From positions 1 to 9,539 of the forward strand of contig DKDL01000089.1 in assembly GCA_002449335.1 (NCBI GenBank): 9,539 bases of DNA, in the 5' to 3' direction. This stretch comes from Succinatimonas sp. UBA6849 (lineage in GTDB: Bacteria; Pseudomonadota; Gammaproteobacteria; Enterobacterales; Succinivibrionaceae). This document shows, in pieces, positions 1-6,832 of this stretch. A program made the position numbers and the translations under genes. The notes under the pieces are model-generated. The model saw only the letters and a program-made list of their open reading frames with translations, was not told where the DNA came from and did no database searches. Numbering within the stretch: the stretch's first letter is position 1; each line of letters starts with the position of its first letter.

Positions 1-92
1 ATTCACTAAGGCTTTTAGAAAAATCTTTCGAGAGTGTTTCACAATAAAGCAATGTTGATCCTTATGTATTATTTTTGAGCATAAGAGTGCAC

Positions 93-181
93 TACAACAT
101 TATTTATGGTCATTTAGTTTGCAATTACAACATTTATAATGCATTTTGTTGTTTTATAGTTGTAGTTACCACATTTATGTG
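93..181 (+). promoter_or_regulatory. Triplicated TACMACATTTA-like repeats upstream of the phospho-lyase gene
   Basis: Three related elements lie in the leader of the aminotransferase-fold gene: TACAACATTATTTAT from 93, TACAACATTTATAAT from 126 and TACCACATTTATGTG from 167. A reverse-oriented GTTGTA half-site sits at 159-164. The last copy contains the perfect palindrome CACATTTATGTG (170-181). Start-to-start spacings are 33 and 41 bp, roughly three and four helical turns, as expected of a regulator binding several sites. No regulator gene for this locus is visible in the window. The region is AT-rich, so chance similarity is a real alternative. Confidence 0.35.
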
Positions 182-188
182 TTACTTT
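160..188 (+). promoter_or_regulatory. Candidate promoter for the phospho-lyase gene
   Basis: TTGTAG (160-165) is separated by 17 bp from TACTTT (183-188), a modest sigma-70-type pair that would start transcription about 40 nt before the ATG at 238. The best -10-like hexamer upstream, TATAAT at 135-140, has no convincing -35 at the right distance. If the 160-188 pair is used, the palindrome at 170-181 lies in the spacer, a position suited to repression. Confidence 0.3.
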
Positions 189-237
189 AAACATAACAAA
201 ACAACAAATTGGCTTTCTGAATATGATAGGAGCTCTT

Positions 238-1569
238 ATGGCAATTAAATCAATTCTTTCAATGAATGCCTTTGATCAGAGCAATGTAGGCTCTCTCCCT
301 GAAGACATAAAAGGTGAAACACAACGTCGTTTAGATGTTTTTGGTTCTGCATCAGTGTTGTTCTTCCAAGAACCAATTGAAGTAGTTAAAGGTGAAGGTT
401 GCTACCTGTTTGATAACAGAGGCAATAAATTCTTAGACTGCTATAACAACGTAGCTTGTATCGGTCATGGACACCCACGTGTAGCTGAGTATGTAGGTAA
501 ACAGTTATCAGTTGTTAACACCCACACTCGCTATTTGAACAAGGTTGTTGATGATTATGCCGAGAAGTTACTAAAGACATTTCCAAAGCCACTAGATAAA
601 ATTGCTATGACCTGTACTGGTTCAGAGAGTAACGATCTTGCTCTACGAGCTGCCTTTTACTTAACTGGTGGTAAAGGTGTTATCGTAACCTCTGGTGCTT
701 ATCACGGTAACTCTTATTTAACTACCTTTGTGTCACCTTCAAGCACCAATGGTAAGGTAACAGCTGACTTTGTAAGAACAGTACCAGCTCCTGACACTTA
801 CAGAATTGATGCTGATGTATTAGCAGACAAGTTTGCAAGTGATGTTGAAAAAGCAATCTTAGATCTTGAGGCACATGGAATTAAGTTTGCAGCCATCCTG
901 TTTGACGATATCTTCTCATCAGATGGTGTGTTTGCAGATCCTTGCGGCTTTATCAAAAAGGCTATTGATGTAGTACATAAGCACGGTGGTGTCTATATTG
1001 CCGATGAAGTACAGCCAGGTTTTGGTAGAACCGGTAAGATGTGGGGCTTTATGAGACATGATGTAGTTCCAGATATTGTTACCATGGGTAAACCTATGGG
1101 TAATGGCTACCCTATGGCAGCAATGGTTACAAGAAGTGAAATCATTGATGCTCTAAAAGGTACTGGTTACTTTAATACCTTTGGCGGTACACCTGGTGCA
1201 GCAGCTGCTGGTACTGCGGTATTAGAAGTTCTACAGGAAGATGATTTAATCAACAATGCAAAAGATGCGGGTGACTACCTAAGAGCTGGCTTAAAAGAGC
1301 TAGCTAAAGATCATCCTTGCATTGGTGATGTAAGAGGTGCAGGTTTATTTACAGGACTTGAAGTAGTAAAAGATCCTGAAACTAAAGAGATTGATGCACA
1401 AAGCGCAACACTCTTAATTAACAGACTGCGCTATAACAACGTCCTTATTGGTGCTGCAGGTCCTTACGGCAACATTCTTAAGATCCGTCCTCCACTACGT
1501 TTCTACAGAAAAGACGCTGATTTCTTTATAGATGCAATTACAAAGTCATTAAAAGAGATTGGTAAGTAA
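238..1569 (+). CDS. Class-III PLP-dependent phospho-lyase (AGXT2L-type aminotransferase fold)
   Basis: The 443-aa product has the length and motifs of fold-type-I, class-III aminotransferases. It is closest in wording to the animal ETNPPL/PHYKPL branch, which eliminates phosphate and ammonia from O-phospho-amino alcohols rather than transaminating. Visible features are an N-terminal LDCYNNVACIGHGHP segment, GSESNDLALR near residues 128-137 (PLP phosphate region), the cofactor-ring Asp256 in DEVQPGFGRTG, and the Schiff-base Lys285 in PDIVTMGKPMGNGYP. An in-frame ATG at 223 lies upstream of the ribosome-binding site. I chose 238 because AGGAG at 228-232 sits 5 nt before it. The kinase and SDR genes at the other end of the window would supply the phosphorylated substrate and use the carbonyl product. 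Substrate (ethanolamine, aminopropanol, hydroxylysine or other) cannot be read from sequence. An ordinary omega-aminotransferase is the main alternative. Confidence 0.88.
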   Translation: MAIKSILSMNAFDQSNVGSLPEDIKGETQRRLDVFGSASVLFFQEPIEVVKGEGCYLFDNRGNKFLDCYNNVACIGHGHPRVAEYVGKQLSVVNTHTRYLNKVVDDYAEKLLKTFPKPLDKIAMTCTGSESNDLALRAAFYLTGGKGVIVTSGAYHGNSYLTTFVSPSSTNGKVTADFVRTVPAPDTYRIDADVLADKFASDVEKAILDLEAHGIKFAAILFDDIFSSDGVFADPCGFIKKAIDVVHKHGGVYIADEVQPGFGRTGKMWGFMRHDVVPDIVTMGKPMGNGYPMAAMVTRSEIIDALKGTGYFNTFGGTPGAAAAGTAVLEVLQEDDLINNAKDAGDYLRAGLKELAKDHPCIGDVRGAGLFTGLEVVKDPETKEIDAQSATLLINRLRYNNVLIGAAGPYGNILKIRPPLRFYRKDADFFIDAITKSLKEIGK

Positions 1570-1592
1570 TAAAAGCTAACTAAAGTACAGCT

Positions 1593-1634
1593 AAAAGCTA
1601 CAGATGTACATATTGTTGAGGCTCTGTAGCTTTT
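1593..1634. terminator. Bidirectional Rho-independent terminator after the phospho-lyase gene
   Basis: A perfect 12-bp inverted repeat, AAAAGCTACAGA (1593-1604) and TCTGTAGCTTTT (1623-1634), flanks an 18-nt loop and starts 23 nt after the stop codon. The arms provide a U-run on either strand. It can therefore stop the plus-strand phospho-lyase transcript and also the minus-strand cassette transcript arriving from 1705. Confidence 0.8.
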
Positions 1635-1704
1635 AATTAAGAGCTGAGCCAAAAATTGTAAATTTAGCTAATTGAGAAATAGAGCATTTACACTCAATGT
1701 GTTA

Positions 1705-2376
1705 TTACATGGTTCTGATAGATTTTGGTCCTTTTTTGTAAAACAGATCCTTAATTTGTACATGATTACCATTTCGCAGTGACTCTGCGTAGTCAAAATC
1801 GTATTCATAAATATGAGCGGAAGCTATATATCCAGCCATAAATCCAACTTTTGTATTTAAGTCTTTTGCAAGATCTTTCTGAAGTTTTGCTAACGCTAAA
1901 TAATTTGCATACTGCCTGCCGATTATATTCTGACTTCTATAAAAGAATTGCAGATTTAGTGCATTATTTCTAATCTTTACATCAATTGTTGTTAAACAAG
2001 GGATATTAGGGCTTTTGTCGCCTTCGTTTAACAAACAGATTGTTGCTGATTTAGTTTCCTTTTTATTTCTTACTCTATCCAATAACCATTCGTACTGATC
2101 AATACCTTGCTTATCATAGATTCTTTCGGCATAAGTGAAAGGACGATCCTCCATTACAACGTCCTTTTCAAACTTTTTTAAGGTATGGTTGATAATATCA
2201 GGATCTCCATATCTGTATACCAATTGATCAGAAATATCTGGATTTTCAATTTTCACTGTAAGAGATAGAACTTCTTTTAAATTAACATCCTCATCTAGAA
2301 CTAATGCACCATTTCCCATGACAGCATCTATACTTTTAAGCCAACATTCACCGATACTTTTTGTAATTATTTCCAT
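1705..2376 (-). CDS. Thymidylate synthase homologue, short archaeal-like form
   Basis: The 223-aa protein matches the ThyA/pyrimidine hydroxymethylase fold and has the short length of archaeal members. The core aligns by eye without gaps to E. coli ThyA from the catalytic Cys to the last active-site Tyr. Cys127 in IPCLTT corresponds to C146, Arg147 in YRSQN to R166, Asn158 to N177, and His188 and Tyr190 in HIYEYD to H207 and Y209. An upstream YAER...GIDQYEWLLDRV segment matches YGKQWR...HIDQITTVL. Two departures stand out: the folate-contacting Asp169 position is Asn150, and the R126/R127 dUMP-phosphate pair reads Lys-Ser (109-110). Retained Asn177 argues for uracil-type rather than cytosine-type substrate. 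Its start overlaps the preceding stop (TAATG), with AGGAA about 11 nt upstream. It is the last gene of the cassette. It may act on a modified or non-standard nucleotide; that is inference. Confidence 0.78.
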   Translation of the reverse strand: MEIITKSIGECWLKSIDAVMGNGALVLDEDVNLKEVLSLTVKIENPDISDQLVYRYGDPDIINHTLKKFEKDVVMEDRPFTYAERIYDKQGIDQYEWLLDRVRNKKETKSATICLLNEGDKSPNIPCLTTIDVKIRNNALNLQFFYRSQNIIGRQYANYLALAKLQKDLAKDLNTKVGFMAGYIASAHIYEYDFDYAESLRNGNHVQIKDLFYKKGPKSIRTM

Positions 2377-3434
2377 TATCGTTTTGTTCCTAAATAACGA
2401 ATTTCACTTGATAGTAAGTCAAACCATGCAGTGCCCCCTACACCAAATCTATCGTTTTCTAGACAAAGAAGTTCATATACACCTTTATCAGTTTTTATAT
2501 TTACTTGCTTTGTATCATCAAAGTTACCAAGAACAGCAACAGTTTGACTTACGCTTTTTGCTAAGCATACAAACTTGTCAAGATTTTCTTTCGGTACAGA
2601 ATAGATATGTTGCCAGTCCCCACTTCCTAAACATAGCTGAAATGGTTTTACTCCCAATACATTAGCTACATTTTTTACAGAATCAGAAATAGGGAGATTT
2701 GATTCATCTAAAACTACGCCGACCCCACTTTTATTGCACAATGCGTATAACGTTCCTGCAAGACCATCACTGTTATCCATACATGCGTCTGCTAAATGAG
2801 ACTCAAAAAGAAGTTCAGAAAATTTGTAAGGAGGATTTTGATAGACTATTGCTTTAGAAAACTCTTTTTTGTCTTTTTCAGAGATTTTAAGATTTTTCTT
2901 TATAGCTATTAACCCGCTTAACATTGTTCCAAAGTTACCTACTGATACTAGGTAGTCACCTGGTTTTGCCCCACTTCTTGTGAGGATATTGCTTCTCTTT
3001 GCTTTGCCCAAAACTGTAACAACCATTGCGAATTTGTCGCTATGCTTTGTATCTCCAGAAGCTATAAAAGCACCATATTTTTTAGCTGCAAGATTAGCAC
3101 CAATGGTTATTTCTTTAACTGTATCTTCAGACAATGTTGGAGGAAGTAATAAAGCAATTGATATTGCAACAGGACGACCTCCTGACGCATATATATCACT
3201 TACAGCATGAGATACAGCAAAATCTCCGACACAGGTGGCATCAGATAAACCTAACTTATATGCTATATTCATTCCACTTCTATCTGTATTCATCAGAAGG
3301 TATTCATCTGAAGATAGTGCAATATCCAATATTGCACTATCATGTCCAAAGCCTCCAACAAGGCATGGACTTTGTGTATACAAACTAGTTAAATTCTTAA
3401 CTAGTTTTTTTTCACCAATTTCATTTAATTTCAT
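2376..3434 (-). CDS. ThiL/PurM (AIR-synthase) superfamily ATP-binding enzyme
   Basis: The 352-aa product resembles thiamine-monophosphate kinase (ThiL) throughout. GFGHDSAIL (28-36) corresponds to the GIGDDCALL metal/ATP motif, HAVSDIYASGGRP (76-88) to NLSDLAAMGADP, SGDTK (126-130) to GGDTT, LTRSGAKPGD (151-160) is identical to E. coli ThiL, and MDNSDGL (219-225) matches the IDLSDGL motif. The later GGEDYEL motif is degraded to GSGDWQHI (270-277), and GDD has become GHD, so substrate and metal handling may differ from true ThiL. The superfamily (ThiL, PurM, PurL, HypE, SelD) uses ATP to phosphorylate or activate small molecules. The start lies 4 nt after the PRTase stop with only a weak GAG upstream, suggesting translational coupling. 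No thiamine-synthesis gene is nearby, so a housekeeping ThiL role is unlikely. It is probably an accessory enzyme of the cassette. Confidence 0.75.
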   Translation of the reverse strand: MKLNEIGEKKLVKNLTSLYTQSPCLVGGFGHDSAILDIALSSDEYLLMNTDRSGMNIAYKLGLSDATCVGDFAVSHAVSDIYASGGRPVAISIALLLPPTLSEDTVKEITIGANLAAKKYGAFIASGDTKHSDKFAMVVTVLGKAKRSNILTRSGAKPGDYLVSVGNFGTMLSGLIAIKKNLKISEKDKKEFSKAIVYQNPPYKFSELLFESHLADACMDNSDGLAGTLYALCNKSGVGVVLDESNLPISDSVKNVANVLGVKPFQLCLGSGDWQHIYSVPKENLDKFVCLAKSVSQTVAVLGNFDDTKQVNIKTDKGVYELLCLENDRFGVGGTAWFDLLSSEIRYLGTKR

Positions 3435-3438
3435 ACGA

Positions 3439-4746
3439 TTAGACTCTAATTAAAATTACAGGTCGCACAGTATTTCTTGTCTTAACCACTTCACTTCCGC
3501 CTAAATGAAGGCGTCCACTTCTTCCAACAAAAGCAGCTCTTGTTCTGTCCAATCCGTAATTTCTTAACCAACACTGCATCTGTTTTTTCTTGTTCTTTGC
3601 TAAATAACAGTGCCAATGATGGACTTGACCATCGTAAAATCTTTCATAATCATCAACACTTAAAATATGAACAAAATCTGTAGTATTTTCGCCTGGATTA
3701 AGTTCATGTCCTGATATAACTTCTGCATTAACTTTATGTTTTATCATTGAGTCTTTCTCTAAGGATGAGAAAGATTTTTCTAAGAAAGTATTATTTAACC
3801 ATTCACGTAAACTGCACTCTGCCCAAGAAGTATTCTCTAATTTGTTGTGATATTCTCTGCAAGTTAAACCAAATTTAGAGATTAGAAGTACATTATTGCC
3901 TTTCTGCTCCAAGACCTCCCATTCAATTGGATGTCCATAGTAAGAACCAAATTTAATGATATCTCCAAATGTATATTGGGGATGACAAACAGGAGCATCA
4001 ACATCTGGAGGTGTTTTCTCATGCTTAATAGAAGATTCGACTATATACTGCATCTGAGGAATAGCAACATTCTCGTGTTCGTGTTTAATGATATCTTCAG
4101 ATCTAATACTAATATCTGTAGATACAGGCTCTGCTTTTAGTCCAGAGCGAATGCTTGTTTCCGACCAAGGATGGATGGGATTGAATCCGTCTGTTCTTGA
4201 ATAATAAGTCCTGCCTATAGAAAAGCATGCAATGACATTTGCACCTAAACTCTCTAATTGAGAGATAAAGTGTTTCATTGAGTTGCCTTTGGTGACAACA
4301 TCATCAAAAAGTATTACCGATTTTCCCTTAAAAAACTCTTTATCAAAATTCAGAACACAATAGGATTCTACATTTGATAAATGTTTAGGATCCTTTTCAT
4401 CGACGATACTTACATGATCAAAAGCATTATTCATTCCCAAAAAGTTACAAACATATTCAGAAAAGGCCCTGTATCTACATGTATTTGCAACCTTACTTGA
4501 AGCAGGAATACAAGCTAGAGTTAAATTTTGGACATTACTAAATGAATTTTTTATCTTTTCAATGAAGATATTTGTAAAATACTGTTGATCAGTACCATCT
4601 TTAAAATGCCAAATGCCATGTTGAATATCAATTGATTCCTGACTAAAAGCTTCATTATCTGATAACTTTTTTGGAACATAGATATAGAAAAAGTAATAAG
4701 GTTTGCCTAACTTTTGTGTATCCCAGTGCTGAATAATATCGTTCAT
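3439..4746 (-). CDS. Phosphoribosyltransferase fused to a DUF6273-like domain (ShosT-like)
   Basis: Two parts are visible in 435 aa. Residues about 15-185 form a type-I/ComF-like phosphoribosyltransferase, with TLACIPASSK (76-85) and the PRPP-binding loop VILFDDVVTKGNSM (144-157), including the paired acidic residues Asp148-Asp149. A variable linker (about 190-257) follows. Residues about 258-435 resemble DUF6273: FGDIIKFGSYYGHPIEWEVLE, LLISKFGL, CSLREWLNNTFLEKSFS, then CWLRNYG and a terminal TVRPVILI, the latter typical of compact C-type-lectin-like folds. PRTases interconvert PRPP plus base with nucleotide plus pyrophosphate. The gene starts 2 nt after the DprA-family gene with AGGAA five nt before ATG. 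PRTase next to DprA is the ShosTA composition, where the PRTase is the toxin. The C-terminal domain may sense a ligand or phage product; this is inference. Confidence 0.78.
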   Translation of the reverse strand: MNDIIQHWDTQKLGKPYYFFYIYVPKKLSDNEAFSQESIDIQHGIWHFKDGTDQQYFTNIFIEKIKNSFSNVQNLTLACIPASSKVANTCRYRAFSEYVCNFLGMNNAFDHVSIVDEKDPKHLSNVESYCVLNFDKEFFKGKSVILFDDVVTKGNSMKHFISQLESLGANVIACFSIGRTYYSRTDGFNPIHPWSETSIRSGLKAEPVSTDISIRSEDIIKHEHENVAIPQMQYIVESSIKHEKTPPDVDAPVCHPQYTFGDIIKFGSYYGHPIEWEVLEQKGNNVLLISKFGLTCREYHNKLENTSWAECSLREWLNNTFLEKSFSSLEKDSMIKHKVNAEVISGHELNPGENTTDFVHILSVDDYERFYDGQVHHWHCYLAKNKKKQMQCWLRNYGLDRTRAAFVGRSGRLHLGGSEVVKTRNTVRPVILIRV

Positions 4747-4748
4747 TT

Positions 4749-5684
4749 TTATTCCTGAATTTGTTTTGAAATGTTATCTAAATATGAATTCATATATGTC
4801 TGATCAGGAGATGGCTCTATATAAGATGCTCCGTATTTACTTACCAATAACTTATTTCCTGAACAATCTTCTGCATTGTTAACAGAGTCGTCCGAAAACT
4901 TAACCGTAAATAACTTTTTATCCGAATTACATGCAGTTATAGCTGCATGCATAGACCCTCCATTTTCTGATGATTGGACAACAATTACAGCTTTAGAAAT
5001 TGCCGTTTGAAGTAAATCTCTTTCAACCAAGGTATATCTGCTTACTGGAGTTCCGATTTCATACTCTGAAATAATTAGTCCGCCTGTATCCAATATATTA
5101 GAAGCTAACTCCTTATGCTCTTTTGGATAAACAACATCTAATCCATTACCAACAACAGCTATAGTTTTACCATGTCTGATAGCTCCTGAATGAGCAGCAG
5201 CGTCACATCCTATAGCTAACCCTGATACAATTGAGAAGCCTCTGGTAGCAAATTTATCAGAAAGATACAAAGCAGCTTTTCTTGCACTCTCGCTACAGTT
5301 TCGACTACCAATAATCAATAAACAATTACCATTAAGTAACTCTATATTGCCTTTATAAAAAATTATTGGCGGAGCAATGCTGTTTTTCCCATTCTCTGAA
5401 ACAGCATTTCTTAATGAAGTTGGATAATTGTCTTCAAATATATTTATCGATTTAATCCCCAAAGATTCAGATTTTTCGAACACAGTCTTTGCATGAGTTA
5501 AACTTGCCAATAAAGTTTCTTTTTGGATCTGAGGTTTTACTCCGCTACCTTTATTTGACAGTTTTTCTACGAATTCTTCCTCTGAAGGTACTTTTTCAAA
5601 ATTTAGACTTAGCTTTAGCGCAGTTTTTTTTCCAATTCTAGGAACATTCAGCAGAGCCAACAGTTGTAAAGAAGATAAAGGCAT
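4749..5684 (-). CDS. DprA/Smf-family SLOG-domain protein (ShosA-like)
   Basis: A helix-hairpin-helix-like N terminus (LLNVPRIGKKTALKLS, 11-26) precedes the DprA Rossmann domain. That domain shows LLIIGSRNCSESA (122-134), FSIVSGLAIGCDAAAH (150-165), KTIAVVGNGLDVVYP (173-187), GGLIISEY (201-208) and NGGSMHAA (241-248). Canonical DprA loads RecA on incoming ssDNA and is about 370 aa with a C-terminal winged helix. This 311-aa form ends soon after the Rossmann domain and lacks that module. The usual FPxRNRIIAGLS segment reads LVERDLLQTAIS (219-230), typical of divergent DprA-like paralogues. No competence genes are present, and the next gene is a PRTase only 2 nt downstream, so it is better read as the antitoxin-like partner of that protein than as a transformation factor. 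A GAG-type ribosome-binding site lies about 9 nt before the ATG. Confidence 0.85.
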   Translation of the reverse strand: MPLSSLQLLALLNVPRIGKKTALKLSLNFEKVPSEEEFVEKLSNKGSGVKPQIQKETLLASLTHAKTVFEKSESLGIKSINIFEDNYPTSLRNAVSENGKNSIAPPIIFYKGNIELLNGNCLLIIGSRNCSESARKAALYLSDKFATRGFSIVSGLAIGCDAAAHSGAIRHGKTIAVVGNGLDVVYPKEHKELASNILDTGGLIISEYEIGTPVSRYTLVERDLLQTAISKAVIVVQSSENGGSMHAAITACNSDKKLFTVKFSDDSVNNAEDCSGNKLLVSKYGASYIEPSPDQTYMNSYLDNISKQIQE

Positions 5685-5794
5685 TTTAATTCTCTAATAA
5701 AAGTGAGTTACATTCTTCATGTCGAATTAATATCAACAAAATTGTCAAATACAATCTTGCTAGATCATATTTTGAAGTAATTGTTATATTCCTG
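5685..5794 (-). promoter_or_regulatory. Regulatory gap before the DprA-PRTase genes, with TTGACA and an inverted repeat
   Basis: This 110-bp gap is the only substantial break inside the cassette. On the minus strand it holds a consensus -35 hexamer TTGACA (5743-5748), which lies inside the perfect inverted repeat ATTGT-CAAAT-ACAAT (5741-5755). No good -10 occurs at 16-18 bp (TCGACA at 17). An internal promoter is therefore suggested rather than shown. A repressor at the inverted repeat would cover the -35. Confidence 0.3.
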
Positions 5795-6202
5795 CTAAAT
5801 AGGGCTCGGACTGTCATAATATTTATGAAGTTCCAACCTTTCTCTAACTTCATCTAGAGATATTTGTCCATTTTTACTTAATAAAGACAAACAATCATCA
5901 TTAGACCGCTCTAATGGATTAAGAAGATACACATTTTCATTTGCTAGCTTTTTACATGTGTTTTCTATAGCACTTGCATAGTTTTTATTTTGAATAACAT
6001 ATTTGTATAGTTCTGTTGAAATACTATTCGTTAATAATGGAGATATCTTCTTGTTTGTAAGTTTAAGAAAAACTTCTAGCATAGAAGCAATCTTAATATC
6101 TGGTCTTATAGAGATGGTTACATATTCATCACTTTTATCATCTTCCATTTTAGAAACTTTGATATCGTCTATTACTTTATTGATTAAAGAACTATCGTTC
6201 AT
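5795..6202 (-). CDS. Small protein with a ribbon-helix-helix-like segment
   Basis: The 135-aa product is not assignable to a named family. Residues about 26-67 (DEYVTISIRPDIKIASMLEV, then a helix ISPLLTNSISTELYKYVI) have the strand-helix-helix rhythm of MetJ/Arc/CopG DNA-binding proteins, and a helical C-terminal part follows. An in-frame ATG at 6289 would extend it into the upstream gene. I chose 6202 because GGAG lies 7 nt before it, and the upstream gene's TAG ends immediately before this ATG. The tight junction implies co-expression with the other RHH-like gene. A DNA-binding autoregulator or antitoxin-like role fits the position between the promoter and the effector genes, but that is inference. 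Confidence 0.6.
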   Translation of the reverse strand: MNDSSLINKVIDDIKVSKMEDDKSDEYVTISIRPDIKIASMLEVFLKLTNKKISPLLTNSISTELYKYVIQNKNYASAIENTCKKLANENVYLLNPLERSNDDCLSLLSKNGQISLDEVRERLELHKYYDSPSPI

Positions 6203-6203
6203 A

Positions 6204-6812
6204 CTATTTCTCCAATAATTTTTCTCTAATTTTTTTATATGCATCAGTTCTTGTTTGCTCAATATAATCATCTTCGTCAAGCCCTTCAAAATTTGGGCAA
6301 TGATCTACAGCAAAGTCACCGTAATTAAAATAATTAGTCAATGAAGCACATACATAATCTTTGACAATTTCTCCTGACCAGCCTAATGGATCTGCTACGA
6401 AATCATTTTGATAATTTGGCTGAGACAGCTTTTGAGCAATTGCGTCAGCTCTTGACGCAATCAATATTCGTAATTGATTATTAGAATATTCATTGTTGCT
6501 CTCTTCTATTGAATTTAGCTCACTCAAAAAATAATTATGTATAAGCTTATTCACAAGCTCAGCTCTACTTATACCTTCCAAATTTGCTATTTCATCAATT
6601 AGGACAAGATCTCTCTTTTTAATTTTTAAATTATATTTAGGACCTTGTTCTTTACTATTTGATACATCATCAGAGCTTTTAAACTTTGATAGGTTTATTT
6701 CTAAATTCAAAGCTTTTAAAAGAGGGTCATGTTTAGTAGAAACTTCAATCTGAACTTGTTTTAGAGAATCATTTGTTTCATCTACTACATCTAAATTTTC
6801 AATTTTATTCAT
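6204..6812 (-). CDS. Ribbon-helix-helix (CopG-like) protein with a long C-terminal extension
   Basis: The 202-aa protein has a recognisable RHH segment at about 59-98: a basic strand KYNLKIKKR, helix DLVLIDEIANLEG, then ISRAELVNKLIHNYFLSEL, close to the SRxELV helix of CopG/RHH regulators. The first 58 residues look disordered and polar. The C-terminal 100 residues match nothing I recognise and include a hydrophobic/aromatic patch (SLTNYFNYGDFAVDHCPNF). AAGGTGA precedes the ATG by about 4-5 nt, and the gene begins 20 nt after the DUF4258-like gene. It probably binds the cassette promoter, possibly at the ACTATT sites, in the manner of an antitoxin-type autorepressor. That assignment rests on gene order and fold only. 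Confidence 0.65.
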   Translation of the reverse strand: MNKIENLDVVDETNDSLKQVQIEVSTKHDPLLKALNLEINLSKFKSSDDVSNSKEQGPKYNLKIKKRDLVLIDEIANLEGISRAELVNKLIHNYFLSELNSIEESNNEYSNNQLRILIASRADAIAQKLSQPNYQNDFVADPLGWSGEIVKDYVCASLTNYFNYGDFAVDHCPNFEGLDEDDYIEQTRTDAYKKIREKLLEK

Positions 6813-6832
6813 ATATTCACCTTAAAAGGTAT

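Noticed and set aside
223..237. Upstream ATG at 223 as the start of the phospho-lyase
   Set aside because: It would place the AGGAG ribosome-binding site (228-232) inside the coding region. The ATG at 238 has ideal spacing to it.
2318..2665. Plus-strand open frame across the TS-like and ThiL-like genes
   Set aside because: It is antisense to two well-supported genes, has a low-complexity Leu/Gln/His-rich product and no recognisable motif; a shadow frame.
3439..3700. DUF6273/lectin-like C terminus as a target of a diversity-generating retroelement
   Set aside because: No reverse transcriptase, template repeat or adenine-specific variation can be seen in the window; a lectin-like fold alone is not enough.
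4749..5684. Competence (natural transformation) locus because of the DprA-family gene
   Set aside because: No other competence gene is near, the C-terminal DprA module is missing and the operon partner is a PRTase.
6203..6289. Longer start (ATG at 6289) for the 135-aa RHH-like gene
   Set aside because: The extension would overlap 86 bases of the upstream gene, and a GGAG site lies 7 nt before the ATG at 6202.
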